Source: Gymnorhina tibicen
Lineage: Eukaryota; Chordata; Aves; Passeriformes; Artamidae
Assembly: GCA_013399875.1 (NCBI GenBank)
Contig: VXAZ01001057.1
Coordinates: 62,001 to 126,000, forward strand
DNA length: 64,000 nt
Direction: 5' to 3'
This document shows, in pieces, positions 23,210 to 37,000 of the stretch. The notes under the pieces are model-generated. The model was not told the DNA's origin and searched no databases. It saw nothing but the letters and a program-made list of their open reading frames with translations. The position numbers and the translations under genes were made by a program. Each line of letters opens with the position of its first letter. Positions within the stretch are counted from its first letter, which is position 1.

Positions 23210-24730
23210 CTAAATGCAGAGAGTAACAATAGCAACATATTAGCTCTGTCATTGTTACTGTTAATTACAATAATATGCAGTGCTGTCAGAAAATTACCTC
23301 ACATTCTGCCCTTGGGGCAGGGTAGGCTCAGTGATTCACTGCACAGTCCCTTCATCTGCAGGCAATGAAGACCAACATATTTGTCTCATTATTACACAAT
23401 ATTTTTTTCATCTTTTAACCTTTTGATTCCTCACTTCAGCATGATAAAAGAGCTCAGCTAGCTTAATACCCTGAGCACAGCCCTGCTGGGATCAGCAGTT
23501 GTGCCATCCAAGCCAGAATCCCTGCCCCAAAGCAAAGGAGTACTGCCAGGATTTGAACTCCCATCGCTGTCCCTCTCCCATTAACCCCTTTGGTTTCTTG
23601 TTGCTCCATTTCCCGTGCTCATCCCTCCTTACAGTGTAGTGGGTAATCACAGCAGAGCACTGAGATTCCCTTGGTATCTGCCCCAGACTTTGGCAACTGA
23701 GGTCAAGCATGTTAACTGTTCACCACTGCTTGTGGGTTGTGCTGCCTGCCAGGATCTGGGGGATTTGCCTAGGTTACCTGCTTCTGGTACCAAACACAGC
23801 TTCATTTCAGAGAGCCCTCTCTCCCCTGAAGCCTGAGGAGAACACACTCATCCTATTGCAGACATGTGAGCTGTTGCTTTATGATGCAGAGCTTGCCTGC
23901 CCCTTGTACATCAAGAGGGCTTGAAACCTTCCCCTGTGCTTCTGACTGCTCTAAACTCATGCCCTCTCCTGAGTGCATGAGCATCGTAGTGTGTTAGCTC
24001 AAGCCAGTGCTGGCTTTGAGAAGAGGATGTTGTTGATTAGAATTATCAATCACTGCAGTGATACCTAAAATGAAGGATTTTTTTCCTGCATTTGAACATT
24101 GAACTGCAACATTCGTGCTTTTCATTTGAGGTCTGTTCTTTCATACCTTTTTCAAGTTCCTTTTGAGCTACTTTCAGACTGAAGCTGAAGAGTGATTCTG
24201 GATTTCAGGTTGTTTTCAGGGAAATAAAATATACTTTTAAGTGAATCAGGGAGTCTGATCTCTGGTAAGCCATAAATACATAAAATGCAGCTCTCACTCC
24301 AATGATAATGGATATTTAAACATCAAAGTATGTTTAAGATTCTCTATTTTGTAAAGGATCTCAATAGATAATAAAGCTATTTTTGCAGACTGTTGGAATT
24401 CCTCTATCTTTTTTTCCTTCTATCTCTTTTATTTCCATTGCAGTATTTTAAGGTTATATTACTTACCCACACCCAACTAAACTGTTCTGGTTTATGTATT
24501 AGGTTCAAGAAGGTTTATGTTATATAAACCAAACAGATTCTCATTAAAAAAAAAAGCATATTGTAGCTGCATACAATTTCTAATGCCAGTTCTGTGAGTC
24601 TCCTAGCCTGGGATCTTGAAAGGTCTCTGCGCTTTTAGAGGAGAAAGCTGCCAAGCCTGTGAGTCCAGAACAATCAAAGTATTTGCAAGCTCTACTTGCA
24701 AAGCGGATGGCATTTGTTAGCTCTCCAAGC

Positions 24731-24790
24731 AAAAAAAAAAAACAAAACAAAAAAAACAAAAACAAAAAAAAAAAAAAAAACCAAAAAAAA
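24731..24790 (+). repeat. A-rich low-complexity tract
   Basis: Sixty bases are almost entirely A with scattered C. It is low-complexity sequence with no clear LINE or SINE body on either side. Confidence 0.9.
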
Positions 24791-24999
24791 CCACATTAGC
24801 ATATGCTTGTAGAATTATGTAATGGTGGAAAGATAGTGAAAAAGGCCAAAAATAATTTTCAAAATTGGATCCTACAATATTAACCCAGCCACAGTGGTAT
24901 AGCTAGAATATCACCTGTTTCAAAAGTCTTTGTTATAAATCTATTGTAGTGGAATATTCTTCAATTTATGTGTGTGGGTATAATGCTATATGTTGGTGT

Positions 25000-25015
25000 A
25001 CACACACACACACAC
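25000..25015 (+). repeat. (AC)n microsatellite
   Basis: About eight AC units, preceded by a looser TG-rich run around 24968-24977. Confidence 0.85.
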
Positions 25016-25520
25016 TCAGTTTGGGGTTGGAATAACAGTATCTAGGAATAACAATATCCTGAATTTTTCAAGTTCAGATACAAATTTGAGTTAAATAGTG
25101 CTTTTTCATATAACTAAGAGTTACCCTGCTCGTTTTCTACCTGGAGGTTGAAAGTGAAGAGCATCTGAATCTCTGAAATAACCTGACCACCCTGTCAAAC
25201 AAGGAGATCTGATTGACAGCACCCATGACGGACAGCTAGGGTGATGCTGATGCCAGCAGGCAGCCATACAGGTGATAAAGAAGAAAAAAAGCCATCTAGG
25301 TGCAAAGCACACATTTACTGCAATACATCTGCTGCAATTCATAGCATTAGTAAAGTACTGTTGGTTTTGAGGAGGTTATATTCACCTTCTGCCTCTTCTC
25401 CAGGTGCGCCTGCTTTTTCAGGATACGTCTTATCTTCAACTCTCTCTCATTTAGTGCTTGGTCCTTCCTCTTGGAAGTTTCCTCTCTCTCTTTAGATAGG
25501 CACTCACAGACCTTGCACTC

Positions 25521-25558
25521 TCTGTGTCTGTCTGTCTGTCTGTCTGATGGTCTGTCTG
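25521..25558 (+). repeat. (TCTG)n microsatellite
   Basis: A tetranucleotide TCTG array of eight or more units with one interruption (ATGG). It sits in a longer pyrimidine-rich plus strand, which explains the scarcity of stop codons on the minus strand here. Confidence 0.9.
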
Positions 25559-28500
25559 ACTCCCAGGATTTGCTTTCTCTTTCTTTCTCCCTATTTTTCT
25601 CACACTGCACACCCCCGTTCTCTGGAAAGGTAGGTAGCAATCCTCCAACCTCCACATCCATGCCAGTCTGCACATATTCCCTCCTCTCCAGGCTCTTCCC
25701 ACAGGTGCCTTTAGAGTCCCTCAGTGCAACAACCTCTTTCTGAGGTGTATGGATATGTTTCCTCCAGAGGAAGAAACAAAACATTCCTGGGAAAGAAGGC
25801 AGAGAATTGTATACAAGCATTACCTTTGCTCTTGAGGCCAGTTCTTCTGTGATGCTTCCAAACCTCTGCCTCCCTGCTCCTTTCTTCCCCTTACTACCCC
25901 CTCCGCATTTCAGCTTGCAACGAGTGACGTGTCCCTCTTCATTTTCCTGCTTTCCACATTTCCACAGTCTTTCCGTGGAGCCTCCTCCAGCTGTACCTCT
26001 CTTACCCCTCCCTCCCACTCCTGCAAACTAACCATCTCTCCCCACACATGGGAGCCTTATGAGAAGGAAAGCCTGGGTGATGGAGCCCTTCTCAGAAACA
26101 GCTCTGCCTCCAAGGACACCCGTGTTATCTTTGCCCCCGGTTCTTTCGGGCAGCTCTCAAACGCTGGCTCTCTGGCACAGCTGTATGACTTCTCGTACTA
26201 GTCACAGTTTCCACTATGCAGTGCTTTCCTCTGGCTGCTTGAACCCTCCAGCCATCCAGTCATGAATTTGTTCACCGCGTTCTTCCTGTCTTTTAACTAA
26301 CACGCCAATTAATTCCCTGCTGATTAGTTCATTCCTGATGCACTCTGCCAAATCTATTTCTAGTGGAATAAACAAGGAGGGATGAATCGGCTGCAGTGTT
26401 GTTGTTTTTTTCCCTTGACCCCCTCCCCCAGGTCTGCACTTGCCAAATCAAACAAGCTTTGGTCTGGTCAGTCCTTAATAAAGAGATTTCAAAACAAATG
26501 CAAGGCGTTAAAGGGATTCGTTTTGTGAAGCAGAGGGTGAAGCCCTGATCCTGGTCCCATGTCCATGTTGAATGATATTTTGCTGTGATTTCAGAGGATG
26601 TGCAGCCGCCACAGCCCAAAGCTGCAGAATTGCTGCACACATCGGCTCATGACTAGACCCATGGCACTGCTTGCGAGTGCCTTGGCCAAATCTGCATTCT
26701 TCTTGATATTACTTCTCCAGTATCAACTGGCAAGAACACCCTCTCTGTTTCCTGACCAGCCTATTTTTACTTAACTCAGTTTTCCACAGCCAAGATGCTG
26801 CACTATACAGTGAGAAAAAGATGCTTTTCTCACGAGGTGAAGGACCGTTCAGCCACTCAGAATAAAAGCAAACACCCAGAAGTAAGGAACCAGAGGATAT
26901 GTGCAAGTGATAACAGAGCAGTTAAAAATGCAGTATTGTGATCGCAACAGAGTGATGCTGCTGCTGTAAACCAGCTGAGGAGCTGATTGTGAGGGAAGCT
27001 GAGTGGCTTTTAAGCACAGTCCATAAACATCAGCCAGCACTATCATCTAGTCAGCCACTTAAATCCAGTCAAGGAGAGGTTCCACTGGAACCAGACTCAG
27101 GGATATCTGCTGCTCTGACACCAGAAGCATGTGGTTTTGGCTGCTTCTGCTCCCCCAGTCCCACTGGCTCTGTGGCAGGGAAATTTCTGAGAAGACTGCC
27201 TTATTTATGGAGCCTTGCCACTGAAACAGCAGTACACTCATTTGCAAAGTTATAAAACACCAGTTTTTAAAATCAGTGCACAATATACAGGCTTAACACA
27301 GACCAGCCTCTGGAGGAACTGGAAACATATTTTTTCAGGGCTCAAACAAGCAAACAAAATGTCCAGGCAACAGGCAAATAACCCAAACAATCATCTGCCT
27401 CCAGCTGTTCCCCATTCAGCATGTGGCAAACACAGTCCTGTTACGCCTTTGCATGTCTCTGCTAAGAGGAAGTGAACTGCTGATGGTCAGTGTGAGATGG
27501 GGACACCAGCTTGAATGCTCCGAGCAAGAACCCCTCCACGGGGGCATGACACAGAGATGCCGGCTGAGCAAACCTGATGGCACTTCACAGCGTGCATCGA
27601 CCCGGTGGTGGCAGACCCAGCTGCTCAGAGGGAAGAGGGCAATTCCCAGTGGCACATTAAGATGTATGCTTGCTGCTGGGCAGTTTGTGGGATTTTGCAG
27701 CAGGTGCTGCCTTCCCTTTTGTATAACATATCCCCTTATTATCTACCCTCTCTCTTTATTGCTTCTCCTGTTCATACACCACTGGGTGCTTCCCTCTGGG
27801 CTCTCAGCTACAGAGTGCCCAGCATTGGCAGAACAACACTGAGACTAGAGACAGACCCATCAGGAGTTTGGCTGGGGTAGCCCTCTGCAGTAACTCCCTC
27901 GACTAACACACCCCATGCCAGCCCCTGTCAAGGCAGCATGTGGGCACATCCCACAACCTCAGGTGCTGCACAGCTGAAATTTTTGTACAGTTCTGACCAT
28001 CTTTTGGTCTTTTCTCATGCTAGGGTGAACTGGTGTTGGTTTTACTGCATGGGTTCATTAGAAACTCCATGGTCATCTGCACTACTTAAAACTTCCTGAA
28101 GTGTGCCTGCTGTTTTCCACCTGCTAGAAATGTTATTATCACTTTTCCTGAGTTTAATTGCCTTTATTGTTTCTTACTGTAATCCTTCACTGCTTGATTG
28201 TATTTATTTTGTTGTTTGAACAAGCATTTCCTATTTATTGCAGTGTCTACTCCTGTGTGACGACTCTGTCATGGAAGGACTCAGCCAGGCACAGGAGGAA
28301 AGAGGATGGTGTTCCTGGCCTTGTCATGTAGCCATGCAGAATAGAAGGATGGGATGAATAAAACAGGTAAAAGCATTATCTTAGCACTAATAGGAATGCA
28401 AAGATACAGGTTATTTCTTCCCCCTGGACACCTGGAAAAAGGTACAGCTGAGAACAGCTCCTGCCCCAGCAGCTCGTCAGGAGGTGATTGCCCCTCTGAT

Positions 28501-30250
28501 CTTACAGCAGAGCCGTGCCTGCAATCACTCCATTGTGCAGCTCTGCATGAGTGACTTTCTCTAGCTTGAGGACCTTAAATAGCAGTGTTTAACGTGACTC
28601 GTTTCAGGGTCAAGGAGCAACCAGAGGTTTCTGTGCCAGCAGGTTGGAAAAGGCTGCAATCTCTGGCAGACAGGTGGCAAGACGCAAGGGGTGGCACAGG
28701 CTTAACACTGATGAGGGGCCGGTGGCTGTGTATTTTCATGCTTTTTGGCTTGTAACATTTTTCTAAATGACCACATTTTCTACACAAAGCTCTCAGACTT
28801 CCAAGCTTAACCCCCAGTGTCTCATTTTCCAGCATCTGGCTTTTTCAAACTGCTTTGGAAAAAAAATAAATAAAATGAACAGTGACATTCACATAAATTA
28901 ATGATCTATTTGCAACTTTTTGACTGATACTAGAACACTCGACAGGTCCAATTTATATGCAAATCAGCTTACATTCACAGAGTAAAGAAGGAAAACTTCA
29001 TTTCTCATGCTTTGCAAATCATTATATCCTCTGAATATATTGCTTAGTCATATGTTCCTCAAAAGCATCAGTTTAACCACAAATCACTTGTCCTTGCAAT
29101 CCATTAGCCTCACAGAGAATTTTGGACTTGGGGAACAAGCCATTTTTGTGGGGAGGCATGAAATTAAGAGTGGGCTATGCTGTACCACAAATGTAAAAGC
29201 ATTGCAAACTATGGGCTTTTGCACTGTATGTGTGTGTGCCAGATGTTAGAAGATCACAAATGAGGACACCAGACTTCCCAGTTCCTGCTTCTGGCTGTTT
29301 TCTGCCATTCCTTTGCTCCCAGCTCTAATTGGTACCAGAAGCATTTTCTTAGAAGGAGTCACTCTGCTGGACAGCTCTTGCCCTGTCTATCACAGGCTTT
29401 GCTAACTGAGACTTGAAAAGGATCCAGGATCTATCCTGTAAATATTTACATAGATACAGGACTGTCACTGCTCTTAAATCAAAGCCTGGAGGACAGGAAA
29501 TGGCATATGGAACAGAAAGACTCTGTATTCAGAAAGACCTGGAAGGGAAAGAATAACAACAACTGTGATGGCTTCTCCAGAGTTTGCCACCTGGGACTGC
29601 CCCCGCAAGTGCTGCGTTCGCAGGTAGGTCTCTCTCTGAAGCCTGGTGACATCAGTGGAAAAAAACCCTCTGGTACCAAAAGATTTTGGATCAGAACTAT
29701 TCTCTTTCCCATTCATATCTGAAAAAAAAAAATTCGGAAAAAAAAAAAATTCTCTTCACCAGCTAGACCACTTGGTGTCTCTCTTCTGCTCCTTATTTGT
29801 TGCTACCATTTAAAGAGTTCCAGAACAGACCTGGGCACGAAAGACTAAGCACATTATTTGCAGAAACAGCACCTGAAACAGGGGAAAGCAAGAGCAGCAG
29901 CAGATGCTGAGGAAATGTGATGTGTTCATTAGCCAAGCGGAGTCTTTTTTGATGTATTTAGCCAATACTCCTTCCTCTTATTCAGTGACAAAGGATGTTG
30001 CCTTGTGAGTGCTCACACAAATCATGACTTGAAGAAGTGGCGGTGTTAGATGGCTCATGCGTGGGCCTGGGAATCGGGAAGCTGGAGCCTTGTGGCTTTG
30101 GGGAAGCCACAAAACCCTCCTTGCTCAATTTCCCCATTGTGGGAAAGGGAGAGTTCACTTCTTCATGTACCTTGGAAGGCTGCGGTGATGATTGAGGACA
30201 GCTTTGGAAAACAGCCTGGCCGTCTTTTGTAATTAATCAATGACAACAAT

Positions 30251-30332
30251 AAAATGAAATGAAATGAAATGACATAAATGAAATGAAATGAAATGAAATG
30301 AAATGAAATGAAATGAAATGAAGTGAAATGAA
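30251..30332 (+). repeat. (AAATG)n pentanucleotide microsatellite
   Basis: About 16 units of AAATG/GAAAT occur with one short interruption near 30271-30278. The array lies about 0.38 kb upstream of the FAM234B start codon, just outside its CpG island, and is likely polymorphic. Confidence 0.95.
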
Positions 30333-30489
30333 AGTACAGTTGCAAAATAAAACGGAAACAACTAGATTTCTTCCAACCAAAAGCTTTCCAAGAATGAAGG
30401 CATATATTTATAGCAAGAACAATTTAAAAGGACTGGCACTTTCTGTGCTAACCCGTCAGGATGACAAGCCTATTTTCCATCTGTCTGTG

Positions 30490-31060
30490 CCCACACAGTC
30501 GTGCAGGCTGTGGAGCTCCGGGCTGTCCTCGGTCACGGCTCGCTGCCAGCGGCCCGCCCCTCCCTGCGGGCCTCTGCCCCTCCAGGTCATCGGGGACACG
30601 ACGGGCCACGGCCCCTCTCACGCCTGGGAACTACAATTCCCAGCAGGCCGCGGGGAGGCGCGGGGTGGTGCGGGGCGGGCGGGCGGCGCGCGTGCGCACT
30701 GCCGTGTCCAGCATGGCTACGGTGCTGTCCCGGGCGCTGAAGCTGCCGGGTAAGGGCTGCGCGCCCGCGGGAGGGACCGGGAACGGGCCGGGCCGGGCCG
30801 GGCGAGTCGGGGGCAGGGCAGGGCAGGGCAGGTGCAGCCGCGCCCGGGGCAGCCCTGATCACGGGAGGCGCGGGTGCCGCTGCCTGAGGGCTGCGGGGCG
30901 CGTTGCCATAGTGATGTGGCGATGTGGGATGAGGCCCGGGGGTACAGGCGGTGAGGGGCGGCCGGCGGGCTCCGCGCGGGGCCCGCGGCCGAGGGAGGGA
31001 CGCAGGGGCCGGGGCAGCGTCTCGGGGCCCGGAGGGCGTCGTGTGTAGCAGAGGGGGCCT
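30490..31060 (+). promoter_or_regulatory. FAM234B: FAM234B CpG-island promoter
   Basis: This is a sharply bounded GC/CpG-rich block around exon 1 and the start of intron 1, directly after AT-rich microsatellite DNA. No TATA box is visible at a suitable distance. The layout fits a TATA-less housekeeping-type promoter. Long open frames on both strands inside the block are a by-product of its GC content. Confidence 0.7.
30629..30649 (+). promoter_or_regulatory. FAM234B: ZNF143/THAP11-type SBS element
   Basis: The sequence ACTACAATTCCCAGCAGGCC is nearly identical to the ZNF143 (STAF) consensus ACTACAATTCCCAGCATGCC. It lies about 65-85 bases upstream of the FAM234B ATG inside the CpG island, the usual place for this core-promoter element. 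Confidence 0.75.
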
Positions 31061-34000
31061 GGGCCGCGTCCAGTGAGGGGACTGCGTGAGAGGAAAGAAA
31101 GCGCAGACCGTCTTAGATCCGCTCCTGCCGGGTTTTACCCAGGAGAAGCCAGGCCAGGAGTTCGGTAAGTGCCACTGCAATTACCCAGGTAAATGTTTAA
31201 AGCCTGCCTGCCGCCACTACACCTTCCAGCCAGAGATCTTCAGCGAGATGAAAGGATTTTCAAGCATAAGGGGCTATTGTGTGCGGTGAGCAGCAGTCCA
31301 ACAGCCATTCTCTTCAGTAAGGAGATTAAAAGGGAATTAAGATACCTTGCCAAACCAGATCTTGGGAGCATGCTGGTTGCTGTTGGGTGTACTGTAGACG
31401 GTGCCAGTGCACCTGGCTGCATTAACTTCAATGGGAAAGTGCCTCATTGCTCTTCCTAAAAGTGTCTTGCATTTGGGACAGAGACAGGGCCCGGCTGTGT
31501 GCTGCTGGGGAGGGCTCCTCCTTGGCACTGCATGCCACTGTGATCCTGCACTGCCCCAGTCTGTGAGGCTGCACTCGGTGGACTGATCGTACTTACTTTC
31601 CATCAGTCCGTGAAGGTCACAATAATGTCTTCAAGGTCCTTCCTGCCGTCTTTTCATAACCCTTGCCAGGAGTCATTTTAGTTTATGTGGTGCCTGTTCA
31701 GTGTCATTCAAAGAAATTTTGTTTACAAGTTGATTTTTTACTGGTTTTACGTATATATATATATATGTCTGTCACAGTGGGAAGGAATACATTACCATGA
31801 GGTCTGTTTAGGAAGAGTGCAAACTGGTAGGTGTAGGTGTGTGCATTAGGGCATGACCCCTGGGGAACTGTGCAATTAGAAGTACAGATCTCTTCTGGGA
31901 CCTTTGGAACCAGCATGATCTATTTGATATCTGCTGTTGGGAGACACTGATTTGGAAAAGATCATAACAGGCCTTGCAACTGCACTTAAGAGAACAGTTC
32001 TTGCAGCAGTCCTTGGGTTAAATTGCAGAAATCTTACCATTCTTGTGTGTTTAATTCTTGAAAAATGCAACTTCCAACAGCAATGAGAAAGCAGAAAGCC
32101 TGTTGCTATATCTGTTTTTCCTGCTGCATCTCATTAAATTAATTAAAAATCAGTATGTGGCGACTTATCTCCTCATGGGCTTAGAGGTATGTCCGCAGTA
32201 CCCAGTGACTCGTGCCTGCCAACTGCCAGAAAAATAAACAGAACGTGAAGTGAGTACAACAGATACTGGAACCAGTGTGCCATCATTGGAATAATGCACT
32301 GAAAACTGCACTTTTCTAAAGTCCAAAATCGGCTCTTTTCACTCCAAAGTGAGTGCAAAGAAAAGCCTTTCCAGTCAGTCAAAAACAGAAAAAATAAGAT
32401 TACAATGAATATCTTTGAAGCCATCAGCACTAGAAATGAGTATTTTGTTATGACTGGGACCTCATTTCAACACAGATCACCTCACGGGTGCCTTCTTTCC
32501 AGATCATGATCACACTATGATCATCTCTTCTTGACTGAGAGGTCACATTCTTCTACTGCAGTAGTTGCAAGAGCCATCTGTGCAAAAACAGCATTTGGCA
32601 AATACACGGGGCATTTTCAAAGTCTTAAAGTGCAATTTAGAGACCTACTGCCCTTGAAAGCCAGTAAGTTTGGGGCATTTTCCCTCTGTTCTGCCTTTGA
32701 AAACCTCCGTCATCAGTATTTGCTTTTTCTTCTAGTGGCTGCAAAAAAAAAAAGAAAATCCAGGGTGATGTGACCAGTAGCTTCCTTTGATTGTAACCAC
32801 AGGCCACTGAATGGGAACCTCTGTTTTATCACTGATGCCCTGGAAAAATGGGATATGATTTACAGCAGGTCAGAACAGAAGACGCTTTGTTGACTCTACC
32901 TGCAGGAGAGAGGGAACACAGAGCAGCAGGGAAACAGACTTTGCTGATCCTAACTCCGTACCTGTGAAGTGGATGCAAGGTTTATATACACTTGGAGTCT
33001 CTTTGGAAGACAGATAACAAAATGTGAATTACACAGATTGGTACCTACGTAAGGCCACAGAACTGCCACTTGCTTTAGCTCAGAAACTAATTTCTCATGA
33101 AGACTACACAGTGGTTATCGTTTCAGGAGATAAGGTGAGAGTTTGACCAAGAGGCCAGCTCAGATCTTAACATTTCTACTTCCACAATGAAAAACTGAAA
33201 ACTGTGTGTATTCCCTGACAGCTGATTGCTTGCAACAGAGGCAGTTTTAGCTTTCTATTGATGGACCAACTGTTTTCCCCCAGCCTGAGCCTTCTTGTTG
33301 ACCAGAAAGGAAAGAATATGACTTCTGGAGCACTTATAAATAAATCATCGTTCTCTAAATGGGGTGAGACTGCCTCTGTTTTCACACATTCTTTACTGGG
33401 TTTTATGTTTGTTTGTGCTTTTGTGCTGAAAAATCATCTGGGAGTGATTAGTGAAAGCCAGGTGGGTTATGCCTCCTTCCCACAGCAAGTGACCTAAAAC
33501 TTGGATGAAGAGTCAGTCATGTTCCTTCTGCTCTCTCTACAGCCAGGTGAATCATGAGTTACGTGTTTCTCTGCACCACAGAACAGCCTTGGGAGGCTGA
33601 GCTGAGCACATCCTTGCCAGCATTCCAGACGCATTCCCAGAACACCTACAGATTGGTTAAGGTTCTCTCTGAACAGTGGGAGATAAGCGTTTGAATCCTC
33701 TGAGATCAGATATATAATTGGGTTTGACATGTGCTAGATGAGTGCTCCAACAGCCCCTCTTAAAGGGCAGTATCTTTCCTTCTTTTGTCTTGAAAAAAAA
33801 AATCAGCAGGGCGCTTTATGCCTGACTGTACTGAGTGGCTGTGCCTTGTGGGCGTGCCAGATAACCTTTTGAGGAAAGATAGGGCGAAGGAGTACCAGTT
33901 TCTGTTTCCTAGTCAGGCTTAGACATGAATTAAGACTGAGCAGCTCTCTGCTTTATAGCTCTCCCATAATTCTGCAGATTCTTTCCTATGTAGATCATCA

Positions 34001-37000
34001 AAAGCTGTTGTTACTGTGTAGTAGCTGTTTTCTAGCCACTGATCAGTGGTCCTCAGTAGGACAGGTGTTCCTGTTACAGATTGTGGTTGACACCACTATC
34101 GATATTGCCAGCATCTCGGTCCCTGCCAGTTCAAGGAGTGGGTGATCCATATTTTCAAGGTCCTTTCTGTCTCATAGGGATCCAGAACAAAACTGTTCCA
34201 GATAAATTTAATTGATACCAATGCTCTCAGTTGCTCCAAGGATGAACAGCAGGTTCCAATCTTTTGGTTGACTGTTTGGAATTAAAATAATTAAACATAA
34301 GTATGCTTTGAGTTGTTTTACTCCAAGTTCACCAGTTTCCAAAATCAGGAGCAGTCTAGTTAACATAACTGTCTGACTTTGACTTCCCAGGCTAAATACC
34401 ATTTACTCTTGGGCCAGCCACGTTTGTTTTTCATGCCATTCTGACCTGGCTTGAACTGGCACATCTGGATCTGTTGTGAGAAGCTGCGAATACCCTGGCA
34501 GTGAGACCTCTTTGGAATTTTTTGTTTTGACTGAGTAGTCTTTCAGTCACTTTTTAGCACAACCTATGGTATAGACACCTGTGAAATTTATGCTGCAACC
34601 TCTGAGCAGAGAGCTGTGTGCCACCAAGGTTGGTGGCCTTCTGTGCATTTACAGGATGGAGCCAAGGTTATCAAGACTGAAAAGCCCACACTTTGAACAC
34701 GTTTAGAGGAGACCTATGTGAAACAATGCGGTGTGTCACAGGGATACACCAGACCAACCCACAGGAATGCAGTATCTCTTGGTTGGGTGCTCTGCCTCCA
34801 GAAGGAACTGCTTTTTGGAGTGTATATGTGCACCAGATTCTTGAGTCTTTTGTAGAAGCCACTAGTTCAAAAAGGAAGAATCTGACTTAGATATGTGAAC
34901 GTGTTGGATATTTTTATTTCCTTCCATTCAGAGTAGGTGAGTTGTCCTGGCTGTTCCACCTAGTGTGGGGCATTTGGTTTTAGGTGGGATTGAAAGTTTT
35001 TCTTAAATCCTAAAAATGAGGCTGAATACCACCTATAAGTGGTAGATGAAGGGAAAGTGAAGGTCCTTTCATGGGGTGAGAAATGAGGAAGAAATGAGAT
35101 ACATGTGCTGCAGAATACACTGTAGATTATGCAAAATAGGTGTGTTGCACTAACTAGGTCCTACAGTACATATGTAACTTGAGTCTGTCTTTAACAGGAA
35201 AAACAGAAGTAAGGTATAGTATTGTAGTCAGGAAGAATAATCATGAAAATCCTAAAATTTCCACTTTGTAAAGCCTTCCCATCATCTTAGTGTCTGAGAG
35301 GAGTTACGGCTTGCATATTTTTGCTTATTAGTTATGCCTTGCATGTATCACTTGAGGAATCTTCGGGCACAAGCTAGTTCCTGTCTCAGATCAGCTTTAA
35401 ACAAAAGGAAATGAGACAGATACCTGGGATAGCCAAGTCCCACCTTGGAACGGGAGAGAGACAGAACCAGACTGAGACTCTGCAGTCATCAGAGCAGTGG
35501 CCATGGCTCCATGCCCAGCCTTGTGGCACAGGGCAGCTCCCTGAGACGTGACCCTTCACTCGTAGCTCCGGGCAGTGAGCCTGCATGATCTTTCCTGTCC
35601 CCATAAACAGATGGTGCTGGGCTTACGCCAGGGTGTGTGACCAGCCTCTACACCTGCCCTCACCACGCTCCCTATGGCTCTCTAGGGCTTGGGGGAGAAG
35701 TCATCTGTGTGCCGGGCATCTGTGCAGGAGATGGTGGTGTACCACCACCTGAAGGGATCAGTAACAAGTTACCTATCTTGGCCAGGCTAAGCACAGGCTG
35801 TTGGCTCTGGTGGGAGCAGGAACAGAGCAGGTGCACTGTGGTTGCCTGCTGCAGGGGTTGGAGCATTCCCTTGTGCAGAGCTGAGCCGTGCAGAGAAGGT
35901 GGTGTCTCGGAGGAGCAGCCTGATCCCTCCAGACATCAGCATGTTATTGGCTCAAAGGGGCAATATCACTTTTCCCTCATCTTCAGGGAGAGTTCACATG
36001 TCTCTTTACCGATCAAGAAAGGATTAGAATTAAATCGGCCATGAATTCCGTACGGACATATGCATACACATACATATATGTATACACACACACCCACACA
36101 CGTTTGTCTGAGGAAAATAAACTGCCAGCGTCTTTTTTCCCACAGCTGCTACTGTGAAACATGGAGAGACCCTGCCATTTCTCTCACACTTCTCACTTGG
36201 ATCCATGCAAAATGCAGACTACTCTGTCATCCCTTCTGTATCACTCTCCACTGCAGCCTTTTCTTCACTGAGATCCTGCAAAAGTGAGGAACTCATGTTT
36301 ATTGTCTCTCTCCATCTTTTTTCTCAGGAAAGAAGAGCCCAGACCTTGGGGAATATGATCCCCTCACTCAGGCTGACAGTGATGAAAGTGAAGATGATCT
36401 TGTACTCAACATCCAGAAGAATGGGGGGGTCAAGAATGGGAAGAGCCCTCCTGAAGAGATACAGGACCCTGATTCTGATGTGGAGGTTGGGATGACAAAG
36501 CAGCACACGTCAGAGAGCGCGCCCGAGGGTTATCCTGCAGAGACGGCAGGGAGTTTGGAGCAGAAGGCTGCTCCCTCCCTCATGCCATACCTGCGCACTG
36601 CGATCTTTTTGCTCACTGTGGTGATCTCGATGATTCTTGTGTTGGTGTGCGCATTTCTAATTCCCTGTCCCCCTAGAGACTTGCATAACACCTGGAACCG
36701 CAACCTAGGTCAGGGAGCAGGTGAGAAAGCCCCAGGAACGGCATCTGGCGTGGGGGAGGTGGCAGCTCCCAGGCTGGGCATCAGTGGGAGAGACCTATCT
36801 GGGAGAGCCAGGTCAGAGCAGAGGCCCTCCCTCACCACTGCAGATGCTCTGAGATAATAGACAGGTGGCTGTGTCCTGCTCACTCTTGAAGCTGAGGCCT
36901 GTGAAATCTGGCATCAGTAGATAACAGTGCCACAAAATTTTGTTTCTGCCAACATCAAAAATTATTTCGACTCTTCTTCCATCCTGCCTTTTTGTCTGGA

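Larger units (their letters stand above)
20845..30600. other. Gene-free stretch between the coiled-coil gene and FAM234B
   Basis: No confident gene is present. The stretch holds simple repeats (listed separately), a pyrimidine-rich plus strand at 25.4-26.0 kb that leaves a long but unconvincing minus-strand frame, and an isolated exon-like minus frame at 22999-23209. The 5' end of the coiled-coil gene transcript and any noncoding first exon must lie here. Confidence 0.5.

Noticed and set aside
23540..23570. tRNA T-arm-like sequence (GAGTTCAAATCC on the minus strand)
   Set aside because: The rest of a cloverleaf cannot be folded around it. At most it is a remnant of an old tRNA-derived SINE.
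25347..26018. Longest open frame of the window (223 codons, minus strand)
   Set aside because: It lies opposite a pyrimidine-rich plus strand with a (TCTG)n array, which removes stop codons. The product is low-complexity and charged, with no recognisable domain and no splice partners.
30251..30332. Direct repeats that could be mistaken for a CRISPR-like array
   Set aside because: The units are five bases with no spacers, so it is an ordinary microsatellite in a vertebrate genome.
30461..31180. Two open frames of about 195 codons on opposite strands around the FAM234B start
   Set aside because: They are products of CpG-island GC content (Arg/Gly/Pro/Ala-rich). The true coding part is only the 37 bases of FAM234B exon 1.
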